The position numbers were made by a program, and so were the translations under genes. Shown here in pieces: positions 24,788 to 35,000 of a stretch of 64,000 nt of DNA. Origin of the DNA: Hwanghaeella grinnelliae (GTDB lineage Bacteria > Pseudomonadota > Alphaproteobacteria > UBA8366 > Aestuariispiraceae); NCBI RefSeq assembly GCF_004005845.1, contig NZ_SADE01000002.1, positions 310,421-374,420 of the forward strand, given 5' to 3'. Positions within the stretch are counted from its first letter, which is position 1. The number at the start of each line of letters is the position of its first letter. The notes under the pieces were generated by a model that saw only the letters and a program-made list of their open reading frames with translations, ran no database searches and was not told the DNA's origin.

Positions 24788-25423
24788 ATGACTGTGAAAG
24801 CGAAAATCTGCGGATTGACCGACGCCCCGACGCTGGATGCGGCTGTGCGGGCGGGCGCCGGTTATGTCGGCTTCATGTTCTTTCCGAAAAGTCCCCGCGC
24901 CGTGCGCCCGGAACAGGCGGCGCCGCTGGTGCGCTCGGTGCCGGAACAGGTCAAGAGCGTGGGCGTCTTCGTCGATCCGGACGATACGATGCTGGACCGC
25001 ATCTTGGCAGAGGTTCCGTTGGATATCCTGCAACTTCATGGTGACGAGCCGGTCGACCGCGTCGCCGAGATCAAGGCCAAGACGGGCCTGCCGGTTATGA
25101 AGGTGTTCAAGATCGCGGAGGCGGAAGATTTCGAACCCGCCCGGCGGTATGAACAGGTGGTGGACTATCTGATGTTCGACGCCAAGCCGCCGAAGGAGTC
25201 GAACCGGCCCGGCGGAAACGCCATCGCCTTCGATTGGGCGTTGCTGCGCGGGCAGAGCTGGACCAAACCGTGGTTCCTTGCCGGCGGCTTGACCGCCGAT
25301 AACGTGAAGGGCGCCATTAAGCTCACCGGGGCGCAGTTGGTCGATACATCGTCAGGTGTCGAAGATGGTCCGGGGAAGAAAAGTCCGGAAAAGATCCGTC
25401 GGTTCCTATCACAACTCTCTTGA
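24788..25423 (+). CDS. trpF: Phosphoribosylanthranilate isomerase
   Basis: A 211-residue TIM-barrel enzyme of tryptophan synthesis. The general-base cysteine is in KICGLTD (Cys8), GYVGFMFFPKSPR follows at about 26-38, and VGVFVDPD, LQLHGDE and the end segment VDTSSGVEDGPGKK (phosphate and catalytic Asp region) are all present. Second gene of the pyrF/trpF/trpBA/accD/folC backbone, here separated from pyrF by about 8 kb of other genes and from trpB by an AraC gene. Confidence 0.96.
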   Translation: MTVKAKICGLTDAPTLDAAVRAGAGYVGFMFFPKSPRAVRPEQAAPLVRSVPEQVKSVGVFVDPDDTMLDRILAEVPLDILQLHGDEPVDRVAEIKAKTGLPVMKVFKIAEAEDFEPARRYEQVVDYLMFDAKPPKESNRPGGNAIAFDWALLRGQSWTKPWFLAGGLTADNVKGAIKLTGAQLVDTSSGVEDGPGKKSPEKIRRFLSQLS

Positions 25424-25757
25424 GTCCCCGCGGGATCGGCCCTGCGCTACAAACGCCCGTGACAATCCATCTCAAACATCGCCCGGAAAAGTCCACCGGC
25501 GATGCCCCACCGAGGATTCCGGACCAGGTAACCCAGGTTGGGTAATTCAGTGTGGATCGACCGGGCCGGGCGCACCCCGATTCGCAGGGCGATTTAGCCA
25601 TATCCAACCAGCATTCTTAACATCTTAAGGTAATCGGATAAGAATATCGCAATATAGTTAAATTCCGCTGCCTTAGAATGTGGGTAATTTGCAGTCCGTT
25701 CAGAAATAGACTAGCTTTTTGCGTGGGGGATGGGGTGTCGGCTTAGCCGACCCTCTC
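25424..25757. other. Intergenic region trpF-araC-type gene
   Basis: 334 bp without a gene. The first half is GC-rich. The second (about 25605-25720) is strongly AT-rich (CTTAACATCTTAAGGTAATC, then ATATAGTTAAAT) and probably holds the promoter of the AraC-type regulator. No trp leader peptide was found. Confidence 0.5.
25737..25751. promoter_or_regulatory. Perfect hairpin GTCGGC-TTA-GCCGAC ahead of the AraC gene
   Basis: A six-base-pair stem with a three-base loop ends 6 bp before the ATG at 25758, where a ribosome site would be. It could be an operator or an RNA hairpin limiting translation. If translation starts instead at 25779 or 25782 it would lie further upstream. Confidence 0.4.
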
Positions 25758-26705
25758 ATGGGATATGTGGATTTTGTCATGATGGATGGGTGCGCATCCA
25801 AGGGTACCGCTGCGCCGGCGGTGCAACCAGAAACCGGACAGCTTGTAGACACGCTAACTTTGCCGCTCGACGATAGAACGCCGTGGCAGGGCGAGCGCTA
25901 TGAATTCGACGGTGGAACAATCACGCTTCGGGCCAGGGGGCCGTTCGAGCTCTATTTCCGGTCGCCGGAAATGGACTTGATCAGCTTTAGCCTGGATCAA
26001 CCGGGGGATGTACTCGTCTCGGTCAACGGCGAGGAGATCCGCAAGCGGACCTTGATGCCCGGCCACGCGCATTTCCACCCGGCGGGCTCCAAAGTCTATG
26101 TGCGGCTCGACGAAGGCGACATGCAAATTGTCACCGTCGCCCTGCCCAGCAGCGTCCGGCGGGAAATGCTTCGACAGCTCGGTTGGCAGGACGTTCCGTC
26201 GATGTCGATCACCAACCTGCAGACCCCGATGACCGAAGCGCTCGGAAACCGGTTGCGGGATTTCATCCGCAGCCGCCCGAAAGGGGCGTCAATGGTGGCC
26301 GTGACTTTGGCAACCTCCGCGCTGCACGACATGCTGCTGGCCGTTTCGCGGGTTCACAGCGGGCAGAATGCCGGCCCGATGTCGGGCGAGACGAGCCCGA
26401 TCCAAAAAGCGCTCGACTTCATCGACTCGAACCTGCATCGCGACGTATCGCTCAGCGAAATCGCGCATGTCGCCTCGAAAAGCCCGTTTCATTTCGCCCG
26501 TATCTTCAAGGATGCCTTGGGCGTGACACCTGTCGCCTATGTCATCGAAAAGCGGGTCGAACGGTCGAAAGCCCTGCTACGTCAGTCGGATTTGCCGATT
26601 TCGGTGATCGCCACGCGGTGCGGCTTCAATTCCCAGTCCCATTATTGCCGGACCTTCCGGCGGCTGGAAAACCGAACGCCGCGCGAATACCGGCGCAGTC
26701 GGTAG
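25758..26705 (+). CDS. AraC family transcriptional regulator
   Basis: About 315 residues. The C-terminal double helix-turn-helix (about 215-312) is clear: LSEIAHVASKSPFHFARIFK and VIATRCGFNSQSHYCRTFRR with the final NRTPREYRR. The N-terminal part (about 30-140, ELYFRSPEMDLISF and PGHAHFHPAGSKVYVRLDEG) has a cupin-like beta-rich look and may sense a ligand. The start is uncertain: ATGs at 25758, 25779 and 25782 are in frame. It stands between trpF and trpB, where alphaproteobacteria usually have no regulator. Confidence 0.83.
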   Translation: MGYVDFVMMDGCASKGTAAPAVQPETGQLVDTLTLPLDDRTPWQGERYEFDGGTITLRARGPFELYFRSPEMDLISFSLDQPGDVLVSVNGEEIRKRTLMPGHAHFHPAGSKVYVRLDEGDMQIVTVALPSSVRREMLRQLGWQDVPSMSITNLQTPMTEALGNRLRDFIRSRPKGASMVAVTLATSALHDMLLAVSRVHSGQNAGPMSGETSPIQKALDFIDSNLHRDVSLSEIAHVASKSPFHFARIFKDALGVTPVAYVIEKRVERSKALLRQSDLPISVIATRCGFNSQSHYCRTFRRLENRTPREYRRSR

Positions 26706-26987
26706 CACGCCCCTTCAAACAGCCCCGTCCGGGACCTTGAAACGGAACGGCTGCAAACCGGCGCAAGGCGTATGGACTTGCACCCGTTGCTAAGGTATCC
26801 CCTACCTCCCATCCGTCGGCGGAGATCCAAGCGTTTTTGGTCACCGTATCTTCCTGGGGGTGGATCTTTGGATCATCCTCAGGACAGATCATCGGCGCTG
26901 TCCGGCTCACCCCATCCAAAACGGCGGGGCGCGGCCGATCCCGGCAAGCCATACGACGGATAATGAGAAAACGGAGGGTCGAACGCC

Positions 26988-28211
26988 ATGAGCGAGGCGC
27001 AGGCGAAAATCAATACATTCCGGGCCGGTCCCGACGAAACGGGACGTTTCGGCATGTTCGGCGGGCGTTTCGTCGCCGAAACGCTGATGCCGCTGATCCT
27101 GGACGTGCAGCAGGCCTACAAAGACGCCAAGGCCGATCCTTCCTATCAGGCGGATATCGACTATTACGCGACGCATTATGTCGGCCGGCCGAGCCCGCTG
27201 TATTTTGCCCGGCGCATGACCGAGGAGCTCGGCGGGGCGAAGATCTACTTCAAGCGTGAAGAGCTGAACCACACGGGCAGCCACAAGATCAACAATGTGA
27301 TGGGGCAGATCCTGCTTGCCCGGCGCATGGGCAAGACGCGGATCATCGCCGAAACCGGCGCGGGCCAGCACGGCGTCGCGACGGCCACGGCCTGCGCCCT
27401 CTTCAACATGCCCTGCAAGGTCTATATGGGCTCCGTCGACGTGGCGCGGCAATCGCCGAACGTGTTCCGCATGAAGCTGCTTGGCGCCGAGGTCGAGGCC
27501 GTCGAAAGCGGGTCCAAGACATTGAAAGACGCGCTGAATGAAGCGATGCGTGACTGGGTCGCGAATGTCGAAGACACATTCTACATCATCGGCACCGTCG
27601 CCGGCCCGGCCCCCTATCCGGAAATGGTCCGCGATTTCCAATGCGTCATCGGCAACGAAGTCCGCGAACAGATGATGGAAGCCGAAGGTCGCCTGCCCGA
27701 CACGCTGGTCGCCTGCGTCGGCGGCGGGTCGAACGCGATGGGCCTGTTCCATCCTTTCCTGGACGATCCGGAGGTGAAGATCATCGGTGTCGAGGCAGCG
27801 GGCCATGGGGTTGAGACCGGCGAACACGCCGCCAGCATCACCGGCGGACGCCCGGGCGTGCTGCACGGCAACCGCATGCATCTGCTGCAGGACGAGGACG
27901 GCCAAGTGGTCGAACCCTATTCGATTTCCGCCGGTCTGGACTATCCGGGCATCGGGCCGGAGCATAGCTGGTTGCACGATATGGGCCGGGTGGATTATGT
28001 GCCGGCGACGGATAAGGAAGCGGTCGACGCTTTCCAGTATTGCAGCAAGATGGAAGGCATCCTGCCGGCATTGGAATCGGCCCATGCGATCGCGCATGTA
28101 ATGAAACTGGCGCCGACCCTGCCGAAGGATCATATCATCTGCATGAACATGAGCGGCCGGGGTGACAAGGACGTCAACACCATCGCCGAATTGATGGGAG
28201 TGTCACTGTGA
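26988..28211 (+). CDS. trpB: Tryptophan synthase beta chain
   Basis: A 407-residue PLP enzyme joining indole and serine. The Schiff-base lysine is Lys100 in HTGSHKIN, the substrate loop is [12 protein letters not shown] (about 123) and the phosphate loop is [10 protein letters not shown] (about 240). The [19 protein letters not shown] start is diagnostic. It overlaps the trpA start by 4 bp, giving translational coupling for the alpha2beta2 complex. The ribosome site is ACGGAGGG. Confidence 0.97.
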   Translation: MSEAQAKINTFRAGPDETGRFGMFGGRFVAETLMPLILDVQQAYKDAKADPSYQADIDYYATHYVGRPSPLYFARRMTEELGGAKIYFKREELNHTGSHKINNVMGQILLARRMGKTRIIAETGAGQHGVATATACALFNMPCKVYMGSVDVARQSPNVFRMKLLGAEVEAVESGSKTLKDALNEAMRDWVANVEDTFYIIGTVAGPAPYPEMVRDFQCVIGNEVREQMMEAEGRLPDTLVACVGGGSNAMGLFHPFLDDPEVKIIGVEAAGHGVETGEHAASITGGRPGVLHGNRMHLLQDEDGQVVEPYSISAGLDYPGIGPEHSWLHDMGRVDYVPATDKEAVDAFQYCSKMEGILPALESAHAIAHVMKLAPTLPKDHIICMNMSGRGDKDVNTIAELMGVSL

Positions 28212-29062
28212 GCATGGCCGAAAGCGTGGGCGCGGCCCCCTATCCCGATTCCGGCCGCATCGCCGCCCGGTTCGCCAAGCTCAAGGCAGAAGGCCGCGGC
28301 GGTCTCGTCACCTATGTGTCGGCGGGCGATCCCGATTACGACACCTCTCTGGAAATCCTTAAAGGGCTTCCGGGCGCCGGTGCCGACCTGATCGAACTGG
28401 GCATGCCCTTCACCGACCCGATGGCCGATGGCCCGGCGATTCAGGCGGCCGGCCTGCGCGCGTTGGAAGGCGGCCAGACGCTGAAGAAGACCCTGGCCAT
28501 GGCCCGCGCCGTGCGGGAACAGGACGCCGATGTCCCGCTGATCCTGATGGGCTATTACAACCCGATCTACTGTTATGGCGTGGACGCGTTCCTGGAGGAC
28601 GCCAAGGCAGCCGGTATCGACGGACTGATCATCGTCGACCTGCCGCCCGAGGAAGATGAAGAGCTGTGCATCCCGGCCTTGCGGGCGGGCGTCAATTTCA
28701 TCCGTCTGGCGACGCCGACGACGGACGACCATCGTCTGCCGACCGTGCTGAACAACACGTCCGGCTTTGTCTATTATGTATCCATCCTGGGGATCACCGG
28801 AACCAAGACGGTCGAGGCAGACGCCGTTCGCGAAGCGGTCGAACGCATCAAACGCCATACGGACCTGCCGGTCGCCGTGGGGTTTGGTGTAAAAACGCCG
28901 GAATCGGCCAAAGCGATCTCCAAGGTCGCGGATGCCGCAGTCGTCGGGTCGGCCATCGTCGAGCGGGTCAAATCCGCGCTGGACGAAGGAGTGGAAAAAT
29001 CAGCCATTCCCGCCCGGGTCCTTGAATTTGTGGCGTCACTCGCCCAGGGTGTACGAAGCTAA
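28208..29062 (+). CDS. trpA: Tryptophan synthase alpha chain
   Basis: A 284-residue TIM-barrel subunit that releases indole from indole-3-glycerol phosphate and channels it to TrpB. Catalytic residues are in [20 protein letters not shown] (Glu63, Asp74), and the phosphate-binding end is [12 protein letters not shown] plus VVGSAIVE. Start GTG 28208 overlaps the trpB stop; an ATG at 28214 is an alternative. Confidence 0.96.
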   Translation: MSMAESVGAAPYPDSGRIAARFAKLKAEGRGGLVTYVSAGDPDYDTSLEILKGLPGAGADLIELGMPFTDPMADGPAIQAAGLRALEGGQTLKKTLAMARAVREQDADVPLILMGYYNPIYCYGVDAFLEDAKAAGIDGLIIVDLPPEEDEELCIPALRAGVNFIRLATPTTDDHRLPTVLNNTSGFVYYVSILGITGTKTVEADAVREAVERIKRHTDLPVAVGFGVKTPESAKAISKVADAAVVGSAIVERVKSALDEGVEKSAIPARVLEFVASLAQGVRS

Positions 29063-29070
29063 ACCAACTT

Positions 29071-29093
29071 CCCGCGCAGCCGAAACGCGCGGG
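29071..29093 (+). promoter_or_regulatory. Hairpin between trpA and accD
   Basis: CCCGCGC (29071-29077) pairs perfectly with GCGCGGG (29087-29093) around a nine-base loop. No T-run follows, so it is more likely an RNA-stability or attenuation element than a terminator. Confidence 0.45.
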
Positions 29094-29153
29094 CGTCGGG
29101 CCGCTGGATGACAGGGGCCCATAGAGGCAACCCCGAAGGAGGGGACTAACGGA

Positions 29154-30113
29154 ATGTCTTGGCTTGAGCGCTATGTCCGACCGAAAATCAAGGCCCTGGT
29201 CGGCGCCAAACCCGAAGTTCCGGATAATCTTTGGCACAAGTGCGACAATTGCGGGCAGATGATCTTCCACCGTGACCTGGTGGCCAATCATCACGTTTGC
29301 CAGCACTGCAACCACCATATGCGCCTGCCGGCCGAACAGCGATTGGAAATGCTGTTCGATGACGGTGAATACGACCGGGCCGAATTACCGAAAACACCTC
29401 TGGACCCGTTGAAATTCCGGGATCGCAAGCGCTATAGCGACCGCCTGAAAGAAGCCCAGTCGAAGCAGGATACCAAGACCGCCAACAAAGACGCCATCAT
29501 CGTCGCCCATGGCAAGATGGAGGGCCGCGCGGTCGTGGTCGCAGCCTTCGACTTCTCGTTCATGGGCGGTTCCATGGGCGTCGCCGTCGGCGAGGGCATT
29601 GTGACCGCCGCGCATCTGGCGGTTTTCCAGCAGGCGCCGCTGATCATCATTCCCGCCACCGGTGGGGCGCGCATGCAGGAAGGCATACTGTCCCTGATGC
29701 AGATGCCGCGCACCGTGATCGCCGTTCAGGAGGTCAAGGAAGCGGGACTGCCTTTCTTCGTGCTGCTCACCGACCCGACGACCGGCGGCGTTTCCGCCAG
29801 TTTCGCGATGCTGGGCGACATTCATATCGCCGAGCCGGGCGCGGTCATCGGATTCGCCGGCCGGCGCGTCATCGAACAGACGGTGAAGGAAACCTTGCCC
29901 GACGGCTTCCAGACCGCCGAATACCTTCTTGAACACGGAATGGTCGACATCGTCGCGCCGCGGACGCAGATCCGCCCGACGATCATCCGCCTGATCTCCC
30001 TGTTGATGGACGGTAAACCCGTGGACATGGCGGAAGCGTCTTCGGACAAAGATGCGGCGGAGGGAGACCTTGATATTCCCGATAGCGCCGAGTCCGGTCC
30101 CGACAAAACCTGA
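29154..30113 (+). CDS. accD: Acetyl-CoA carboxylase carboxyltransferase subunit beta
   Basis: A 319-residue subunit that with AccA transfers the carboxyl group from biotin to acetyl-CoA, the first step of fatty-acid synthesis. The N-terminal zinc ribbon is visible as CDNC and CQHC (Cys30, 33, 49, 52), followed by the crotonase-fold core (FMGGSMGVAVGEGI, ATGGARMQEGILSLMQM, PTTGGVSASFAMLGD). The acidic Ser/Asp tail is a loose extension. Strong ribosome site AAGGAGGGG. Confidence 0.96.
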   Translation: MSWLERYVRPKIKALVGAKPEVPDNLWHKCDNCGQMIFHRDLVANHHVCQHCNHHMRLPAEQRLEMLFDDGEYDRAELPKTPLDPLKFRDRKRYSDRLKEAQSKQDTKTANKDAIIVAHGKMEGRAVVVAAFDFSFMGGSMGVAVGEGIVTAAHLAVFQQAPLIIIPATGGARMQEGILSLMQMPRTVIAVQEVKEAGLPFFVLLTDPTTGGVSASFAMLGDIHIAEPGAVIGFAGRRVIEQTVKETLPDGFQTAEYLLEHGMVDIVAPRTQIRPTIIRLISLLMDGKPVDMAEASSDKDAAEGDLDIPDSAESGPDKT

Positions 30114-30162
30114 CAGTCCAATCGGCCGACCCGATACGGCCCCATGCTGGTGAAGCCGCACC

Positions 30163-31470
30163 GTGAAACCATCGACCACATCCGATAAACCGGATTCTGG
30201 GCCGCCCGGGACTCCCGCGCCCAATTCGTCCACCGTATCCAGGCGCAGCGACGCCATTCTGGACCGGCTGATGGGCCTGCACCCGAAGATCATCGACCTG
30301 ACGCTGGACCGGGTCGACCGCCTGCTGGACCGGATGGGACGCCCGCAGGACAGCTTGCCGCCGGTCGTGCATGTGGCCGGCACCAACGGCAAGGGTTCGA
30401 CCATCGCCTTCCTAAGATCGATTCTGGAACAGGCCGGCTACCGCGTCCATGTCTATACCTCGCCCCACCTGGTGCGGTTCGCGGAGCGTATTCGCCTGGC
30501 CGGCGAGATCATCGCGGAAGACCATCTATCGGCCATCCTGGAGAGCGCCGAGCAGGACAATGGGGGTGAGCCAATCACCTTCTTCGAGATCACGACCTGC
30601 GCCGCGCTGAAGGCTTTCGCCGAGACACCGGCGGATATTCTGTTACTGGAGGTCGGCCTAGGCGGGCGTTTGGACGCCACCAACGTGGTCGACAAACCGG
30701 CCTGCACCGTCATTACGCCCGTTTCCATGGACCATACCCAATATCTGGGCGGCGATCTGCACGCCATCGCCGGTGAGAAGGCGGCGATTCAGAAAAACGG
30801 CGTTCCAAGCGTGGTCGCCCCCCAGGACCCGATCGCCGCAGCGGTCATCGGCGCCGCCGCCGAACGCGCAGGCACAAGGATCATAGAGGCCGCTCCGCTT
30901 CCCAAGGACACGCCACTGGGCCTTACAGGCCCGCATCAGGCAGTAAATGCCGGCACCGCCTGCGCCACCATCGACGTGCTGCGCCAAGCCGGGTTCACGG
31001 TGACGGATGCGGATATCGCCGCGGGACTGGCCGGCGCTGTTTGGCCGGCGCGCCTTCAAAGGCTGACCGCAGGGCCGATCCCCGCACTTCTGGGCCCGGA
31101 ATGGGAGGTCTGGCTGGACGGCGGGCACAATGCCGCGGCGGGCCAGACACTGGCCGCCCATGCCGCCAAGGCGTGGCTCGGCAAGTCGCTATACATGATC
31201 GCGGGCATGCTGAACACGAAGACACCGGAAGGGTTTCTGGCGCCGTTTGCGAATTTGGCAAAAAACGTCGCGACGATTTCGATTCCCGGCGAGGCAAACA
31301 GCCTCAGCGCGGAAGAGCTGTGCGAAACCGCCCTCTCAGTTGGCCTGATCGCGGAACCGGCGGAGAGCCTGGAAAAGGCAACGGCCGCCCTGAAAGGGCG
31401 GCCGCCGGGAATTCTATTGATTTGCGGGTCGCTTTACCTAGCTGGTGAGGTCCTGGCGGATAATTCCTGA
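30163..31470 (+). CDS. folC: Folylpolyglutamate/dihydrofolate synthase
   Basis: A 435-residue Mur-ligase-fold enzyme adding glutamate to dihydropteroate and folates. The ATP loop AGTNGKGSTIAFLRSIL (Gly73-Thr80 core), TSPHLVRFAERI, EVGLGGRLDATNVV and the C-terminal LDGGHNAAAG are family hallmarks. Start GTG 30163; the first ~25 residues are a Pro/Ser-rich extension. It follows accD as in most proteobacteria. Confidence 0.95.
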   Translation: MKPSTTSDKPDSGPPGTPAPNSSTVSRRSDAILDRLMGLHPKIIDLTLDRVDRLLDRMGRPQDSLPPVVHVAGTNGKGSTIAFLRSILEQAGYRVHVYTSPHLVRFAERIRLAGEIIAEDHLSAILESAEQDNGGEPITFFEITTCAALKAFAETPADILLLEVGLGGRLDATNVVDKPACTVITPVSMDHTQYLGGDLHAIAGEKAAIQKNGVPSVVAPQDPIAAAVIGAAAERAGTRIIEAAPLPKDTPLGLTGPHQAVNAGTACATIDVLRQAGFTVTDADIAAGLAGAVWPARLQRLTAGPIPALLGPEWEVWLDGGHNAAAGQTLAAHAAKAWLGKSLYMIAGMLNTKTPEGFLAPFANLAKNVATISIPGEANSLSAEELCETALSVGLIAEPAESLEKATAALKGRPPGILLICGSLYLAGEVLADNS

Positions 31471-31515
31471 TCCGCACCCTTTCGCTCACCGGCAGCCTGC
31501 GCACCGCAAAGCGCG

Positions 31516-31836
31516 TTAGACGACGGAATTCACCCAGTCCGCCAGTTGAGTCTTGGGCATGGCGCCAACCTTGGTCGCGACGACTTCACCATCCTTGAAC
31601 AGCATCAGCGTCGGGATGCCGCGCACGCCGTATTTCGACGGCGTTTGGGGATTTTCGTCGATGTTCATTTTCGCGATCTTGATTGAACCGGACATTTCGC
31701 TGGCAATTTCCTCCAGCGCCGGGCCGATCACTTTGCAGGGGCCGCACCATTCGGCCCAATAATCGACGAGGACGGGGCCGTCCGCGTCCAAGACCGCAGA
31801 CTGAAATTCAGAATCGCTGACTTTTACTGTCGACAT
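31516..31836 (-). CDS. trxA: Thioredoxin
   Basis: A 106-residue cytoplasmic disulfide reductase with the active site [11 protein letters not shown] (Cys31, Cys34), the cis-proline region [13 protein letters not shown] and a C-terminal helix. It is reduced by thioredoxin reductase. Ribosome site AGGAGAG upstream. It converges with folC and lies downstream of addA, but a 214-bp gap suggests its own promoter. Confidence 0.97.
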   Translation of the reverse strand: MSTVKVSDSEFQSAVLDADGPVLVDYWAEWCGPCKVIGPALEEIASEMSGSIKIAKMNIDENPQTPSKYGVRGIPTLMLFKDGEVVATKVGAMPKTQLADWVNSVV

Positions 31837-32050
31837 AGCTCTCTCCTGATAGTGCCCGCCGTTTCTGGGAAGGAATCTCGAACGGGCTTGTCCCCCGACA
31901 TGCGCCTGTTTAGGACGCGTCCTTCTGGTAAGACCGGGGTCGTAGTGTAAACGGTACGCCGTTCAACACCAACTGGGTTGCTGTTTCTGTTAGAAAGAAC
32001 TTAGGAACGCGCCATATCGGGGTCAAGAAGGCTCGGAAAAGTCCCGGTAA

Positions 32051-35000
32051 TCAAAGCGTTATCAAATCGTCATCAACGGGCATCAAACTGGGAATATCCG
32101 TCCAGAGTAAGGCGCATTTCACGGTTTTTCCTGGAAAAACCTTTTGTAACAATCCCTTATACCCTGCCAACTGACGGCGATACGCCAAGGGAATCTGCCT
32201 CGAATCGGCAGGCGCGGGCCTAAGGGTCTTGTAATCGACGACCAGAACCTCGTTTTCCGTCACCAAAAGGCGGTCGATTTGGCCGGAAACGACATCGATG
32301 CCGGACGCCCGTTCCAAAACACCGACGATAGGCGCTTCCGCCCGGCTGCCTGGGCCGAATATCGCGGCGAAATCAGGATGGTCCATCACCGCCATGACTT
32401 CCTCGACCATTCGGTCGCGTCCCGCCTCCGTCAGCCCATGCGCAGGGCGTGACAGGTAAGACAGCGCCAATTCGCGGCGGCGGCCCGCCGGCTGGTCGGG
32501 CAGGAACTGCAGAAGACTGTGGATCAACAAGCCGCGTTTGAACCGGTCCTCATCCCCCAGAACGCCACCATCGGGGCCTTTGCCATCGGCCAGCGGCGAC
32601 CGCACCGGCGGGTCTTCCACATCGGGCCGGCTGGGTGCAACGGGGTTCGGCGGCGTCGGTTCCACCGCCGGTTCGGCAAAAAGCCAATCCGGCACAGGAA
32701 TATCGGTTAAATCGGCAGAGGTTTGCGCGGCGGCGGTCACCACCGCCCCCTCAGCGGTTTCACTGCCGACATCCTCGTTCGCCGCCCCCATCGACAGGCG
32801 CAGGGCGTCGCCGCTCCAGTCTTCACCCGCATCGAACGGCACTTCCGCGATACCCGGCAGGCCGTTCAGACCGTTTCTGACCAGATCGTACCAACAGCCT
32901 TCCTTGATCGCCTTCTCAGTGCTGTATCCGCAGATATACAGCCGGTCCTCGGCCCGCGTCATGGCGACATAAAGCAAGCGGCGGTACTCCTGGTCCGCCT
33001 TCCACTCCGCCGCTTCGCGCGCGGTTTTGCAGCGATCCTCCTCGAACCGCTTGGCAGGCGGCCACAAGAAGACGGGGGAGGCATCGGCGCCGGCGCGGCT
33101 CACCGCGTCGTCGACCCAATAGAAGGAAACATTCGCGCCGCCGCCCGCCGGCTTGCGAACCGTATCGGGCAGAATGACGATCGGCGCCTGTAAACCTTTC
33201 GCGCCGTGGACGGTCATCAGACGTAGGGCATCGTTTTCGCCCGATTCCAGGTCGCGCTTGATTTCCGCTTCCCCCGCCGCGAACCAATGCAGGAACCCTT
33301 GCAGGGACGGCACGCGCCGCAGATCGAAAGAAAGGGTCAGGGAGAGGAACTCGTCCACCGGATCCTCCGCCTCGACGCCAAGGCGGGAAATCAGGGCCCG
33401 CCTTCCGCTCATCGGCGCGAATTCCGCAACCGCGGCATGGGAAGGCACCGGCGCGGGGCAGGGTTGGGTCAGGATATGGGCATAGAGCTCATAGGGCGGG
33501 TGGTAATCGACGGCCGCGAGAAGCCCCGACAGCCAGTCCCAGGCCGCTTTCATCCGGCCATCTACCTTGCCTTCGGATTTTTGGGCTGCTTCCAGCCGCC
33601 GCCACAGGCTCTGCTTGCCCCGGTCATGGGCCAGCCGGAACAAATCGTCGTCGTCGAAACCGATGAAGGGGCCCTTCAGCACCGTCGCCAGTGTCAGATC
33701 GTCTTCCGGCAGCAGCAGGAATTGGCCCAGCGCCAACAGATCCATGACCGCGATATGCTTGGAAAGCGTCAGCCGGTCGACCCCGGCGACGGTGACGCCG
33801 CGCTGTTTCAACTCCCGGATCAGCCGGTCGACGAATTCGGTCCGGCGGCGGACCAGCACCAGTATATCCCCGGCCCTGACGGTCCGACCCTTGGACGGTA
33901 GATATTCCTTTCCGATCCAGCCGGCGATCTTTTCCGCCAGCCCCTGGGCCAGCCGTGCCACCGGCGGCACGTCCGACTGGACGGCGACCGGTGCGCTCCA
34001 ATGTTCCGGCACCTCGCCGTCCACCTTCTCAACCACCGGCCACAGTTCCACCAGTCCCGGCACGCCGGCGCGATGGGCGTAATGGGTCACGGTTCCGTCC
34101 GGCGGCACCAGGCCGATTTTGGCGCGGTCGTCGGCAAAGGTGGCATCCACCGCCGCCAGCACCGCTTCGGTCGAGCGGAAGGAAACCTCCATCGGCACGC
34201 GGCCGAACCGTTCACCCGCCGCCTGAATCCGCGCCTGAAAATAATCGCGCATAGTGTCGAAGGCATCCGGGTCGGCGCGTTGGAAACTGTAGATCGATTG
34301 CTTCACATCGCCGACAACGAAGATCGTGCGGTTTTCCAGGCCCTGACCTTCCCCGCTGAAGAAGTCATCGGCCAGGCCGGAAATCACTTCCCACTGTTCA
34401 CGGCTGGTGTCCTGCGCTTCGTCGACCAGGATGTGGTCGATCCCGCCATCCAGCTTGAACATTACCCAGGAAGGATTGGCGACGAGGCTGCCGCGCAGCA
34501 GGTCCCGCGCCCGCAGGATAAGGTCGTCATAGTCCAGTTTGGCGCGCAGATCCTTGGCGCGCTGATACTGCGCCAGGATGGCGGTTCCCAGGGTCAACAG
34601 CGCGGCGGAGCACGCGGCCGTTACCTGACGCGCCACCGCCGCGTCGATTTCCACAAGGCGTTCGCGCTCGCGGTCGAGCAGTAACTCTATGTCAGGGCGC
34701 TGCTCGCGCACCTTCTTGCCGGCAAGATTCGCGCGCGGATCCCCGCCGGACGTGAAATACGCCAACCTGTAGTCATCCAGTATCGCCTGCCGTCCGGCGG
34801 CATCCGCATTGATCCATCGTTCGATCCGGGCCGCGGCGGCGCCGTCATTCTTGGGCGTACCCAGATCGCGCAGCACCTGAAACGCTGAGGCCAACCCCGC
34901 TTTGTCGAAAGCACCGTCTTCGCAGGCCGCCGCGACCACATCGTCTTCGCCCAAGGCGGGATCGGCGCCGACCGCAGCATAGATCCGCGCAACCGCGTCA

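Noticed and set aside
26907-28133. 408-codon open frame opposite trpB
   Set aside because: trpB is certain from its lysine and phosphate motifs; the opposite frame has no recognisable domain.
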